NCBI RefSeq assembly: GCF_007994075.1
Contig: NZ_VIWU01000001.1
Span: 4,154,001-4,218,000 of the forward strand
From: Pseudonocardia hierapolitana
GTDB taxonomy: Bacteria > Actinomycetota > Actinomycetes > Mycobacteriales > Pseudonocardiaceae
Direction: 5' to 3'
Length of the DNA stretch: 64,000 nucleotides
In this document: one piece after another, positions 52,309 through 61,109 of the stretch
Numbering within the stretch: position 1 is the first letter of the stretch
Layout of the letters: the number at the start of each line of letters is the position of its first letter
The notes under the pieces: generated by a model
Told to the model about the DNA's origin: nothing
What the model saw: the letters and a program-made list of their open reading frames with translations, nothing else
Database searches by the model: none
Made by a program: the position numbers and the translations under genes

Positions 52309-53646
52309 TCAGCCGATGGTGATCCCCGGCATCCCCGGCAGGAGCGGCGGCAGCGTGACCGGGGGCAGCAGCGGGAGCGGCACCGACACGTTGCCGTCAC
52401 CCTCGTCATCCGAGTCCGACTCGGATGACGACTTGCCGTCCTCGTCCTCGCTCTCGGTGCCGGTCGTCTTCTCGTCCTCGCCCTTGTTCGTGTTCGGGGC
52501 GAGGTCGGGAAGCAGCTGCGGGTTCTCGCGATCGGTGCTCTTGTCGGAACCGCGCGACGGCTCGTCGGTCTTGCTCGTGTCCGACGAGTCCTCCTTGTCC
52601 GGGGTGGAGGTCGTGTCCTCGTCGGCGTTCCCGGTGTCCGGCTCGTCGGTGCTCTCGTCCGCCGTGCGCCGAGAGGTGTCCGCGTCGGTGCTCGCGGTCT
52701 GGCCGAGCAGCCGCTCGAGCAGTTCCTTCGACTCGTCGGCATCCGCCGCGGCGGGCAGCTCAGGCTCCAGCTCGGTGAGCCGCTCGGACTGCTCGGAGGC
52801 CCACTTGTGCAGATCCTCGGCCGCGGTGCCGCGCTGGTCCTGCTCGGCGGCGGAGAGCAACAGCTGGGACCCCTCGCTGGTGGCCGTGTCGAAGTCGTCC
52901 ATCGCCGTGGTGAACACCTCGGGCGCCGGTGCGGTCTGCGAATTGCGGGCGAGCTGCTCCACCTCGGACAGCCGGGTCGCGGCGATCTCCAGGTGCCGGC
53001 GTGCCCGGCTGGCGTCGTCGAAGGCGAGGGCGAGTCCTGCCGACTCGGCGACCCGCTTGACCGGGTAGAGGGTGTCACCAGGCAGCGCGTCGCTGCTGAC
53101 GAGCACCCCACCACTGGCGATCGCGAGCAGCGCCGCGGCAGCGGCCGCACCGACGAACACCACGCGGCCACGCAGTCCGGCCGGAGCAGGCCGCTTGGTG
53201 CGACCGAGGGTGTGCCGGGCGCGGCGAGCACGCCTGCTGTGGAGCGGGATCGGTTCGACCACGGTGCCCGAGTCCTCGTCGGAATCGGGTGTGGAGTCCG
53301 CGGTGACCGGCTCCATCAGCGTCGTCTCGGCCGCGGGGTCCACGTCCGGGCGCTCGACGAGCCGGCCGAGCGGCGCGGTGAGCTCCGCCTCCACCGCCGG
53401 TGGCGCAGCCGCGGGGCGGGGTGCCTGTCTCGGGCCGCCCTGCTCGGCGGCGAGCACTGCCATGAGGCGTTGCTTGGCCCGGGCCTTCGTCTCGGCGTCC
53501 GGCGCGAATGCCGTGCCCCGCGACCGCAGCATCGCCACGATCTCGAGTTCCCGCGCCAGATCGGCGTCGTCCGTGATGCCGAGGGGTGTCCCCGACTCCA
53601 CGGCGGCGGCGAACCGCTCTGCGTCCTTGCCCTGTCCGGCGGGCAT
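52309..53646 (-). CDS. DUF5667 membrane protein, probable anti-sigma partner (RsbN-like position)
   Basis: A 445-residue protein. Residues 1-80 are helical and cytoplasmic (FAAAVESGTPLGITDDADLARELEIVAMLRSRG). Near residue 165 is one membrane helix, followed by the DUF5667 domain (LPGDTLYPVKRVAESAGLALAFDD, then heptad-rich helices to about residue 300). The outer C-terminal 140 residues are an Asp, Glu, Ser and Thr-rich disordered region ending in a proline and leucine-rich tail. It lies directly downstream of the BldN-like sigma gene, where Streptomyces carries the anti-sigma gene rsbN, and has its own BldN-type promoter. The anti-sigma role is inferred from position, topology and promoter. 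The ATG at 53646 has a GAGG about 10 nt upstream; a GTG 15 bp earlier is possible. Confidence 0.78.
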   Translation of the reverse strand: MPAGQGKDAERFAAAVESGTPLGITDDADLARELEIVAMLRSRGTAFAPDAETKARAKQRLMAVLAAEQGGPRQAPRPAAAPPAVEAELTAPLGRLVERPDVDPAAETTLMEPVTADSTPDSDEDSGTVVEPIPLHSRRARRARHTLGRTKRPAPAGLRGRVVFVGAAAAAALLAIASGGVLVSSDALPGDTLYPVKRVAESAGLALAFDDASRARRHLEIAATRLSEVEQLARNSQTAPAPEVFTTAMDDFDTATSEGSQLLLSAAEQDQRGTAAEDLHKWASEQSERLTELEPELPAAADADESKELLERLLGQTASTDADTSRRTADESTDEPDTGNADEDTTSTPDKEDSSDTSKTDEPSRGSDKSTDRENPQLLPDLAPNTNKGEDEKTTGTESEDEDGKSSSESDSDDEGDGNVSVPLPLLPPVTLPPLLPGMPGITIG

Positions 53647-53720
53647 GTTGGCCGTCCTCACTGCATCCCTGCGCTGTCAGTACCCGTGCCGCGGGCGTGC
53701 GCGGCGCGGCGTTCAGCCCT

Positions 53721-53748
53721 ACAACGAGCAGCGCGGCCAGTGGTTACG
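53721..53748 (-). promoter_or_regulatory. BldN-type promoter of the DUF5667 gene
   Basis: On the minus strand CGTAAC (53748-53743) and CGTTGT (53726-53721) are separated by exactly 16 bp. This fits the reported sigma-BldN consensus (CGTAAC, about 16 bp, CGTTGA-like). The start codon is about 70 bp downstream. Confidence 0.65.
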
Positions 53749-53830
53749 GCGCCAAGACCGTTCACCGCATTGAGTCGTTCATTCGCCGCACCTGTAACGC
53801 GACGGGCGGTCGATGCGATATCGCTGCGGA

Positions 53831-54547
53831 TCATCGGAGACCCTCCGGGAGCAGCTGGGCGAGCCGTCGGACCGCTCGATGTTGAAGGGCCTTGACGGCG
53901 CCCTCGTTGCGGTCCATGATCTCGGCCGTTTCGGCCACGGACAGGCCTTGCAGGAATCGGAGCTGGATGCATTCCTGCTGGTCGGGGTTGAGTTTCCGGA
54001 CACAGCGGAGCAGCTCGTCGTTGGTGGCGCCGTCCAGCACCGCCTGTTCCGGGCCACCCGTGCTCGGCGAGAGCTCGACGATCTCGCTCGTCGTCTGCTC
54101 CAGCCGGTACCGGCTCGACTTCACGTGGTCGAAGATCAGGTTCCGCGCGATGGTGACGAACCACGCACCGATGTCCCGGCCCTGGTAGCTGACCGACGAG
54201 ATGCGGCGCAGGGCGCGGACGAAGGTCTCCTGCGTCAGGTCCTCGGCGAGGGTGCGGTCGCCGGTGCGGAAGAGCACGTAGCGGAAGACGACGTCGTAGT
54301 AGCGGTCGAACAGGTCGCCGAAGGCGACCATGTCGCCTTCCTGCGCCGCCTTCACCAGCGCCCATGCGCCGCCGGTCTCCTCGTGCGGCGCGGGCGTCGC
54401 GTCGTGCTGCCGGCCGGCCGCGTCGCCTGCGGGCGGCGCGGACTCGCCGGGGCTGTGCCGTCGGGGGAGGGGGAGCGGAGGGCGGGGGGCGCCCGTGCGG
54501 GCCGCCGGCCCGGGAGGACCTACGCGGGGAGCTGTGGTCGGGGGCAT
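53831..54547 (-). CDS. bldN: BldN-like ECF RNA polymerase sigma factor
   Basis: A 238-residue sigma factor. The first 65-70 residues are a Pro, Ala and Arg-rich extension, as in Streptomyces BldN, which is made as a pro-protein. Region 2 is AFGDLFDRYYDVVFRYVLFRTGDRTLAEDLTQETFVRAL and RDIGAWFVTIARNL; region 4 is LNPDQQECIQLRFLQGLSVAETAEIMDRNEGAVKALQHRAV. Many stretches (KSSRYRLE, NEGAVK, LPEGLR end) are those of BldN, which directs aerial hyphae and spore-coat genes. The rex-hem genes next door are also its Streptomyces neighbours. The ATG at 54547 has GAAGAGG 5 nt upstream; an ATG at 54622 would give a 263-residue protein with a longer extension. Confidence 0.86.
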   Translation of the reverse strand: MPPTTAPRVGPPGPAARTGAPRPPLPLPRRHSPGESAPPAGDAAGRQHDATPAPHEETGGAWALVKAAQEGDMVAFGDLFDRYYDVVFRYVLFRTGDRTLAEDLTQETFVRALRRISSVSYQGRDIGAWFVTIARNLIFDHVKSSRYRLEQTTSEIVELSPSTGGPEQAVLDGATNDELLRCVRKLNPDQQECIQLRFLQGLSVAETAEIMDRNEGAVKALQHRAVRRLAQLLPEGLR

Positions 54548-55046
54548 CTGTACCTCTTCACCCGCGGGGGGACGGGCGGTCTCGGTGGGGAGCAGCCGAG
54601 GCTGTCGCGCGGGACGGGTCATGGCTCCCGGCAGGCCCTGTGACCGGGTCGGTGGTCGGTGCGTCGTTGGTCAGGACGCCGTGCCGAGCGTCTGCGCAAC
54701 GCACAGGCGTCCGTCGGGTCGGCCCGCGGTGCGCCGGCGGCGACAGGCTGCATGCCACTCCCTCGGGTGAGCTTCGCGACGATCTCGTGGGTCGGCCGTT
54801 GAGTTGGCTGTAGCGGCGGAGCATACGGGCGGCCAGATGTGGCGAAACACGCACCACCGTTCGCCGCGCCTGCGGTCCGGTGAGCGGCCGACTACGCGCG
54901 GTCAGTGTCACCGTTTTCCGCGTGTCGTGGAGGCGATGCCTTCGGGCAGGAGCGCCGAGCGCCCAGTTCCCAGCCGCCGCGCCGCCCGGTTCGTGTCAGA
55001 CTCGCGGTCGAGGCCATCCGGCGCAGCGCCGACCCCTGGGAGAACC
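54548..55046. other. upstream region of the sigma gene and of the CoA ligase gene
   Basis: About 500 bp between divergent starts. I see no supported gene. On the minus strand GGTGACACTGAC (54912-54901) resembles one half of the BldD consensus, but the other half is not matched. The right end carries GGGAG before the ligase GTG. The long upstream distance would suit a complexly regulated sigma gene. Confidence 0.4.
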
Positions 55047-56615
55047 GTGGACAGCCCTACCGGCGGCCCGCAGGACGGGAACCCGCACCACCTGGCCGAT
55101 CTGGTCGCTCGGGCGGCGCGCAGCACGCCCGACCTGGCCGCGATCGTCGACGTCACCAGCGACGTCACGCTCACGTGGGCGCAGTTCGACGCCGCCGTCA
55201 GCGCAGAGGCCACCCGCTTGCGGGCGGCGGGTGCCGGGGCGGGCGAACGCGTGCTGGTGCGGCTCGGCAACGGCGCGGCGTTCTGCGTGTCGGTGCTCGG
55301 TGCGCTCCGGGCGGGCGCGGTGTCCGTCCCGTTCGGGCCGGTCGCGGTGGCGCGGGAGCTCGAGATCGTGCTCGACGACTGCCGGCCGGCGGTCGTCGTG
55401 GCTGCGGAGGGTGACGAGGCGGCACAGCGTTGCGGCCCGCCGCGCGGGGCGACCCTGCTCCCGCCGCCCGATCTTCGCCCCGCCGCGGACCCCCCCGCGG
55501 TGGAGGCGGTCGGCGGCGGCGAGGACCTCGCCCTGCTGATCTACACGTCCGGCACGACGGGCCGCCCGCGCGGCGTGCAGCTCTCCCACCGGGCCGTGCT
55601 CGCCAACCGCGAGCAGACCGCCTCGCTGCGGCCCGCGCCCGTGCTCCCGGTCGACCGGGTGCTGCTGTCCATCCCGCTGTTCCACGTGTTCGGGCTCGCC
55701 GCCGGGCTCCTGCAGGCCTGCTGGGCGGGTGCCACGGTCGTGCTCACCGAGCGCTTCGACCCCGCCCACGTCGCCGAGGTGCTCGTCCGGGAACGCGTGA
55801 GCGGGATGGCGGGCGTGCCGTCGATGTTCCGGGCGCTGCTCGAGCTCCCGCCCGGCGACCTGCACGCGGCCACCGCGGGCCTGCGGTTGTGCACGTCCGG
55901 CGGGGCGCCGCTGCCGCCGCAGTGGTTGGACGAGTTCCGCACCGTCACCGGCCTGCCGATCTACGAGGGGTACGGGCTCACCGAGGCGGGCCCCGTGCTC
56001 ACGATGAACCCGATCGGCAGTCCTCCGAAGCCCGGATCGGTCGGGCGTGCCCTGCCGGGCCTCGAGCTGCGCCTGGTCGACCGCGAGGGCCGTCCCATCG
56101 AGGAGGCCGTCGCCGCTCCCGACCCCGAGGACATCGACGAGGACATCTCCGACCCTGCGCACGACACCGGGCTGGTGGCGGTGCGCGGGCCCAACCTCTT
56201 CTCCGGCTACTGGCCCGACGGCACGGGCGGTCCGGACGCCGACGGCTGGTTCCGCACCGCCGACGTCGGCTTCCTCGACCACGACGGCGACCTGCACCTC
56301 GTCGACCGCTCGTCGGACCTCGTGATCGTCAACGGTTTCAACGTCTACCCCCGCGAGGTGGAGACGGTGCTCGCGGAGCTGTCCGCGGTGGCCGAGGCCG
56401 CAGTCGTCGGCGTACCCGACGAGAACAGCGGCGAGGCGGTCAAGGCCGTGCTGGTGCGCGCCGAGGGCGCGCAGCTGACGGAGGACGAGGTGCTCGTGCA
56501 CTGCACGGAGCGGCTCGCCCGGTTCAAGGTGCCGTCGGTGATCGAGTTCACCGACGCGCTCCCACGCACCCCCACCGGCAAGGTGGCGCGCCGTCAACTG
56601 GCGGGGCGCTCGTGA
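55047..56615 (+). CDS. AMP-forming acyl-CoA synthetase
   Basis: A 522-residue ANL ligase. Motifs are LLIYTSGTTGRPRGVQLSH, IPLFHVFGLAAGLLQACWAGA, EGYGLTEAGPVLTMNP, WFRTADVGFLD, DRSSDLVIVNGFNVYPREVE and RTPTGKVARRQLAG with the catalytic lysine. An unusual acidic stretch (PDPEDIDEDISDPAHD) interrupts the region before the HTGD-like motif, which reads RTAD. The GTG at 55047 follows GGGAG. It overlaps the next gene by 4 bp (GTGA). It is absent from the mycobacterial order. Confidence 0.88.
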   Translation: MDSPTGGPQDGNPHHLADLVARAARSTPDLAAIVDVTSDVTLTWAQFDAAVSAEATRLRAAGAGAGERVLVRLGNGAAFCVSVLGALRAGAVSVPFGPVAVARELEIVLDDCRPAVVVAAEGDEAAQRCGPPRGATLLPPPDLRPAADPPAVEAVGGGEDLALLIYTSGTTGRPRGVQLSHRAVLANREQTASLRPAPVLPVDRVLLSIPLFHVFGLAAGLLQACWAGATVVLTERFDPAHVAEVLVRERVSGMAGVPSMFRALLELPPGDLHAATAGLRLCTSGGAPLPPQWLDEFRTVTGLPIYEGYGLTEAGPVLTMNPIGSPPKPGSVGRALPGLELRLVDREGRPIEEAVAAPDPEDIDEDISDPAHDTGLVAVRGPNLFSGYWPDGTGGPDADGWFRTADVGFLDHDGDLHLVDRSSDLVIVNGFNVYPREVETVLAELSAVAEAAVVGVPDENSGEAVKAVLVRAEGAQLTEDEVLVHCTERLARFKVPSVIEFTDALPRTPTGKVARRQLAGRS

Positions 56616-56851
56616 CGGCGCCCCGGGTCACCGTCTACACCCGCGCAGGCTGCGGCCTCTGCGCCGCGGCCGAGGCCGAGGTCGCGCGGATCTGCGCCGA
56701 CGTCGGGGCGGGCTGGACAACCGTCGACGTCGACTCCGACCAGGATCTGCGTGCGGAGTACGGCGACCGGGTGCCCGTGATCGAGGTCGACGGCCGGGAG
56801 CACGGCTTCTGGCGGGTGGAGGAGGACCGCCTCCGCGCGGCGTTGGCCTGA
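56612..56851 (+). CDS. glutaredoxin-like thioredoxin-fold protein (Rv0508-like)
   Basis: A 79-residue protein: VTVYTRAGCGLCAAAEAEVARI carries a CGLC redox pair near residue 14, then DSDQDLRAEYGDRVPVIEVDGREHGFWRVEEDRL with the cis-proline VPVIEVDG of glutaredoxins. It corresponds to Rv0508. It is coupled to the preceding ligase gene by a GTGA overlap. In a mycothiol-using cell it may work with mycothiol rather than glutathione; that is inference. Confidence 0.88.
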   Translation: MTAPRVTVYTRAGCGLCAAAEAEVARICADVGAGWTTVDVDSDQDLRAEYGDRVPVIEVDGREHGFWRVEEDRLRAALA

Positions 56852-56936
56852 CGCTCCTGCCTCGCCGAGGTCGGGAGTGCCGCGCCGTCCCCGGATCGTC
56901 ACATCCGTGGCGGTCGGGCGGGGCCAGACTTGTCCC

Positions 56937-58526
56937 GTGAGCATCACGGAGGCACCGGATCGGGCAGGCGAACCCGCCGCACCCACGATCCCGCGGGGGT
57001 GGGCCGCGCTCGTGGGGGTGCTGGCCGTCGCCGCGGCCGTCGCGGCAGGGCAGCTGGTGGCGGGCCTCCTCTCGCCGGCGTCGTCGCCGTACCTCGCCGT
57101 CGGCGACGCGGTGGTGCGCCTGTCCCCCCACTGGCTCGTCGAGTTCGCGAAGGCCGCCTTCGGCACCGCCGACAAGCCGGTGCTGCTGGCCGGGATGGCC
57201 GTGGTGATCGCGGGTCTCGCCGCGCTCGCGGGCATCGCGTCCCGCCGGCACCCGGGGCCGGGGATCGCGGTCGTGGTCGCGCTCGGCGTGCTCGGGCTGG
57301 GAGCGGTGATGTTCGAGCCGTCCTTCTCCCCGCTCGACATGCTCGCGCCGACGGTCTCGCTGGTGGTGGGCGTGGCGGTGCTCCGGTGGCTGCACGGCCT
57401 CGCGCTCGCCGCGGCGGACCGTCCCGGCGAAGCGGTGCGGCCGGCAGACGTGAGCCGTCGCGCGCTCCTCGTGCGGTCGGCGGCGGCCGTGGGCGTGGCC
57501 TCGTTCGCCGGTGGGGCCGTGGGGTCGTGGCTCGGCCGCGGCGCGGGGGACCTCAGAGGGCCGGTCACGGCACGGATCGCGGCGGCCCGGCTCACCGAGC
57601 GCGCCCCCGCGATCCCGGCCTCGGCCGCCTTCCCGGAAGCGGGCACACCCACCTTCCTGACGCCGAACGCCGACTTCTACCGCATCGACACGGCACTGCG
57701 GGTCCCGGCGCTGGCGGCCGAGGACTGGTCCTTGCGCATCCACGGGATGGTCGACGCGGAGCGCACCCTGACCTTCGACGACCTCCTCTCCCGGCCGCTC
57801 GTCGAACGCCCGGTCACGCTCACCTGCGTGTCCAACCCGGTCGGAGGTGACCTGATCTCCACCGCGACGTTCACGGGGGTCGACCTGCGCGACCTCCTCC
57901 TCGAGGTCGGCGTGCGGCCGGGCGCGGACCAGGCCTTCTCCACGAGCGTCGACGGCTGGTACACCGGCACGCCGGTGGACGTGCTGCTGGAACCGGGCCG
58001 TGGCGCGATGCTCGCGATCGGCATGAACGGGGAGGCGTTGCCGCTGGAGCACGGGTTCCCGGTGCGGATGGTCGTCCCCGGCCTGTACGGGTTCGTCTCG
58101 GCCACGAAGTGGGTCACCGGTCTGGAGCTCACGACGTTCGCCGCGAAGGACGGCTTCTGGCTGCAACGCGGGTGGGCGCAGCGGGCGCCGATCAAGACCC
58201 AGTCGCGCATCGACAGCCCGCGCGGGTTCGCCGAACTGCCTGCGGGCCGGGTCACGGTCGCGGGCATCGCCTGGTCCCAGCCGACGGGCATCGCGCGGGT
58301 CGAGGTGAGCATGGACGGCGGCCCGTGGCAGGACGCCGAGCTCGCCACCGAGGTCAGCGGCGACACGTGGCGGATGTGGCGCGCGGAGTTCGACGTCGCG
58401 CCCGGCGGCCACTCCGTGCGCAGCCGGGCCACCGCCGCCGACGGCGTCGTGCAGACCGCGACGGAGGCCGATCCCGTCCCGGACGGGGCGACCGGATGGC
58501 CCGACGTCGCGTTCTCGGTCCGCTGA
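56937..58526 (+). CDS. membrane-anchored molybdopterin oxidoreductase (sulfite oxidase-type)
   Basis: A 529-residue enzyme. Residues 1-165 hold about four membrane helices. A twin-arginine-like SRRALLVRSAAAVG stretch follows, then an extracytoplasmic oxidoreductase domain of the sulfite oxidase/MsrP family: FYRIDTALRVPAL, DLLSRPLVERPVTLTCVSNPVGGDLIS with the molybdenum ligand Cys297, and GFPVRMVVPGLYGFVSATKWV. A Mo-co oxidoreductase dimerisation domain (ITVAGIAWSQPTGIARVEVSMDGGPW-type) ends it. Its cofactor would come from the moaA-moaD and modABC genes elsewhere in the window. The substrate is unknown; sulfite is not certain. Confidence 0.9.
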   Translation: MSITEAPDRAGEPAAPTIPRGWAALVGVLAVAAAVAAGQLVAGLLSPASSPYLAVGDAVVRLSPHWLVEFAKAAFGTADKPVLLAGMAVVIAGLAALAGIASRRHPGPGIAVVVALGVLGLGAVMFEPSFSPLDMLAPTVSLVVGVAVLRWLHGLALAAADRPGEAVRPADVSRRALLVRSAAAVGVASFAGGAVGSWLGRGAGDLRGPVTARIAAARLTERAPAIPASAAFPEAGTPTFLTPNADFYRIDTALRVPALAAEDWSLRIHGMVDAERTLTFDDLLSRPLVERPVTLTCVSNPVGGDLISTATFTGVDLRDLLLEVGVRPGADQAFSTSVDGWYTGTPVDVLLEPGRGAMLAIGMNGEALPLEHGFPVRMVVPGLYGFVSATKWVTGLELTTFAAKDGFWLQRGWAQRAPIKTQSRIDSPRGFAELPAGRVTVAGIAWSQPTGIARVEVSMDGGPWQDAELATEVSGDTWRMWRAEFDVAPGGHSVRSRATAADGVVQTATEADPVPDGATGWPDVAFSVR

Positions 58527-58534
58527 GCAGCGGC

Positions 58535-58560
58535 GGCGCCGTTCGACGGCGCCGTTCGAC
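58535..58560 (+). repeat. 13-bp tandem duplication (GGCGCCGTTCGAC)
   Basis: Two identical 13-bp units stand side by side 9 bp after the oxidoreductase stop. They could pair as a GC-rich hairpin through their GGCGCC palindromes. Confidence 0.7.
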
Positions 58561-58861
58561 GGAAGGGAACGGCCGATCGTCGATCGACCGCTGATCCGGG
58601 ATCACGAGCACCTGCCGGCGCGGGAGGCTGCCGTGGAGGGAGACGGGCACCGGGCCGCCGACAGGGCCGGTGACCTCGGGTCCGATGGCAGCCGAAACGG
58701 CGTGACCGAGATCTCCGAGGTCCCGGCCATGGTGCAGATGGTGGCGGCCGCCACGGCCGGGCTCCCGATCCGTGGCCGCGACGAGCGGCAGTCGTGGGAC
58801 GACCATCGGTCGAGTGCGGCACACCGGCCGCGTGTGCACGCCGACGTTCAAGATCGCAACT
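58561..58861. other. intergenic stretch upstream of rex
   Basis: About 300 bp before the rex promoter. No gene or RNA is supported; frames here lack family features. Confidence 0.45.
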
Positions 58862-58879
58862 TTGTGCGTGCGTTCACAA
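58862..58879. promoter_or_regulatory. Rex operator (ROP)
   Basis: TTGTGCGTGCGTTCACAA differs by little from the known ROP consensus TTGTGAA-N4-TTCACAA; the right half is perfect, the left reads TTGTGCG. It overlaps the -35 element and the spacer of the promoter below. Confidence 0.75.
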
Positions 58880-58890
58880 GCGACTACCGT
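58862..58890 (+). promoter_or_regulatory. rex-hemACD core promoter
   Basis: TTGTGC (58862-58867) and TACCGT (58885-58890) are 17 bp apart, with the Rex operator in between. The mRNA would have a leader of about 110 nt. Confidence 0.6.
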
Positions 58891-59007
58891 GTAATCCAGT
58901 CGCAGTCAACACCCGGACCCGGGGTATTCGGCTCGAATCCATCAGGCGAGGCGGTCCGCCGCCATCGCCGGCAGCACCGGGCACAGCAGCATCGAGGAGA
59001 CGTGAGC

Positions 59008-59745
59008 GTGACGAAGCCGCCGCATGCCGGCTCCGCGGATCCGCCCGCCCCGCTGCGGTCGATCCCCGAGGCCAGCGTCGCCCGGCTCGCCGTCTACCTC
59101 CGCAAGCTCGGCGAGCTCGCGGAGGAGGGCGCCGACACGGTGTCCAGCGACGAGCTCGCCGCCGCCACCGGCGTCAACCCGGCGAAGCTGCGCAAGGACC
59201 TGTCCTACATCGGCTCCTACGGCATCCGCGGGGTCGGGTACGAGGTCGCGGCGCTGGTGCACCAGCTCGAGCGCACCCTCGGGCTCAACCACCGGCAGGC
59301 CGTCGCGCTCGTCGGCATCGGCAACCTCGGGCACGCGCTCGCCGGCTACGTCGGCTTCGGCGGGCGGGGCTTCCCCGTCACCGCGCTGTTCGACGTCGAC
59401 CCCGATCTCGTCGGCATCCACATCAACGGCATCCTCGTCGAGCACGTCCGGGCGATCCCCGAGGTCTGCGCCGAACGCGGCGTCACCATCGGGATGATCG
59501 CCACACCCGCGCAGGCGGCGCAGGGCGTGTGCGACCTGTTCGTCGAGGCGGGCGTGCGCTGCATCCTCAACTTCGCCCCCGTCGTGCTGCAGGTGCCCGA
59601 CGAGGTCGAGGTGCGCAAGGTCGACCTCGCCGTGGAGCTGCAGATCCTGGCGTTCCACGTGGCGCGCAAGCACGTGGCGGCCGCCGAGCAGGCCACGGCG
59701 GTCAACGGCCACCCCGTCAACGGGGCGGGGAGGTTGCTGTCATGA
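59008..59745 (+). CDS. rex: redox-sensing transcriptional repressor Rex
   Basis: A 245-residue NADH/NAD+ sensor. Residues about 15-85 are a winged helix ([47 protein letters not shown]). Residues about 90-215 are a Rossmann domain with [29 protein letters not shown] and [28 protein letters not shown]. High NADH releases Rex from its operators. The GTG at 59008 is chosen because GAGGAG lies 8 nt upstream; a GTG at 59002 is too close. It heads the haem operon, coupled to hemA by ATGA, and controls itself through the upstream operator. Confidence 0.96.
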   Translation: MTKPPHAGSADPPAPLRSIPEASVARLAVYLRKLGELAEEGADTVSSDELAAATGVNPAKLRKDLSYIGSYGIRGVGYEVAALVHQLERTLGLNHRQAVALVGIGNLGHALAGYVGFGGRGFPVTALFDVDPDLVGIHINGILVEHVRAIPEVCAERGVTIGMIATPAQAAQGVCDLFVEAGVRCILNFAPVVLQVPDEVEVRKVDLAVELQILAFHVARKHVAAAEQATAVNGHPVNGAGRLLS

Positions 59746-61109
59746 CCGTGCTCGTCGTGGGTCTGTCGCACCGCAGCGCGCCGGTGCACGTGCTCGAACG
59801 CGCCGCCGTCGGGGCCACCGAGGTCCCGAAGCTGCTCGAGGAGCTGCTGCGCGGGCAGCACGTGTCGGAGGCCGTGCTGCTCTCCACGTGCAACCGCATC
59901 GAGGTCGTCGCGGTCGTCGACGCCTTCCACGGCGGCCTCGCCGACGTCTCGGCGGTGCTCGCGCGGCACGCCGGGATGTCGCTCACCGAGCTCACCGAGC
60001 ACGTCTTCGTGCACTACGCGGGCTCGGCCGTGCAGCACCTGTTCGCGGTGGCCGCAGGCCTCGACTCGATGGTGGTCGGCGAGGCCCAGATCCTCGGCCA
60101 GCTGCGCACCGCGTACGCCACGGCCGACGAGGCCGGCACCGTCGGGCGCACCCTGCACGAGCTCGCGCAGCAGGCGCTGCGCGTCGGCAAGCGCGTGCAC
60201 GCCAGCACCGGCATCGACACGGCGGGCGCCTCCGTCGTCTCCGAGTCGCTCGCCGACGCCGCCGGCCGGCTCGGCGGGGAGCTCGCCGGGCAGCGGGCCG
60301 TGATCGTCGGGGCGGGCGCCATGGGCGCGCTCGCGGCCGCCCACCTGCGGCGGGCCGGGGTCGCGGAGATCGTGGTGCTCAACCGGTCGGCCGAGCGGGC
60401 GGAGCGGCTGGCCGAGAACACCCGTGCGCAGGGCACGCCCGCGCGCACCGCCACGCTGGACGGGCTGGCCGCTGAGCTCGCCAGGGCCGACCTGATGGTG
60501 GCGTGCACCGGAGCCGTCGGCACCGTCGTCGAGCTCGACACGGTGGCCGAGGCGGTCGCGGAGCGGGCCGGACGGCGGCTCGCGGTCGTCGACCTGGGGC
60601 TGCCCCGCGACGTCGACGCGCGGGTGGCCGAGCTGCCGGGCGTCTCGGTGGTCGACCTGGCCGCACTGCAGCGCAGGCTGGCATCGGGGGAGCGGGGCGC
60701 CGCCGTCGCCGCCGCGCAGCAGCTGGTCGCCGAGGAGGCGCAGGCCTACCTCGCCGCGCAGCGCTCCGCCGAGGTCACGCCCACCGTCACCGCGCTGCGC
60801 AGGCGCGCGTCCGAGGTGATCGACGCCGAGCTGCTGCGGCTCGACTCGCGGCTGCCCGACCTCGAGCCCAAGGTGCGCGATGAGTTCGGTCGCAGCGTCC
60901 GCCGGGTCGTCGACAAGCTCCTGCACACCCCCACCGTGCAGGTGAAACGGCTGGCCGAGGGGCCCGACGGCGACAGCTACGCTGCGGCGCTGCGCGCGCT
61001 GTTCGAGCTCGACCCGCAGACCCCGGCTGCGGTGGCCATCCAGCGCAGCGGCGACGTGCTCGCCGCGCTGGAGGTCCGCACCGACTCGCACGAGGGGCAG
61101 GACGCATGA
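59742..61109 (+). CDS. hemA: glutamyl-tRNA reductase
   Basis: A 455-residue NADPH-dependent enzyme that makes glutamate-1-semialdehyde from glutamyl-tRNA, the first step of C5-pathway tetrapyrrole synthesis. The catalytic Cys50 is in [13 protein letters not shown]; other landmarks are [58 protein letters not shown] for NADPH and [13 protein letters not shown]. The C-terminal dimerisation helices are present. Its start overlaps the rex stop and its stop overlaps hemC. Confidence 0.97.
   Translation: MTVLVVGLSHRSAPVHVLERAAVGATEVPKLLEELLRGQHVSEAVLLSTCNRIEVVAVVDAFHGGLADVSAVLARHAGMSLTELTEHVFVHYAGSAVQHLFAVAAGLDSMVVGEAQILGQLRTAYATADEAGTVGRTLHELAQQALRVGKRVHASTGIDTAGASVVSESLADAAGRLGGELAGQRAVIVGAGAMGALAAAHLRRAGVAEIVVLNRSAERAERLAENTRAQGTPARTATLDGLAAELARADLMVACTGAVGTVVELDTVAEAVAERAGRRLAVVDLGLPRDVDARVAELPGVSVVDLAALQRRLASGERGAAVAAAQQLVAEEAQAYLAAQRSAEVTPTVTALRRRASEVIDAELLRLDSRLPDLEPKVRDEFGRSVRRVVDKLLHTPTVQVKRLAEGPDGDSYAAALRALFELDPQTPAAVAIQRSGDVLAALEVRTDSHEGQDA

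Noticed and set aside
54901..54912. BldD site upstream of the bldN-like gene
   Set aside because: Only one half of the consensus is matched (GGTGACACTGAC on the minus strand); the second half is not, and the distance to the sigma start is over 270 bp.
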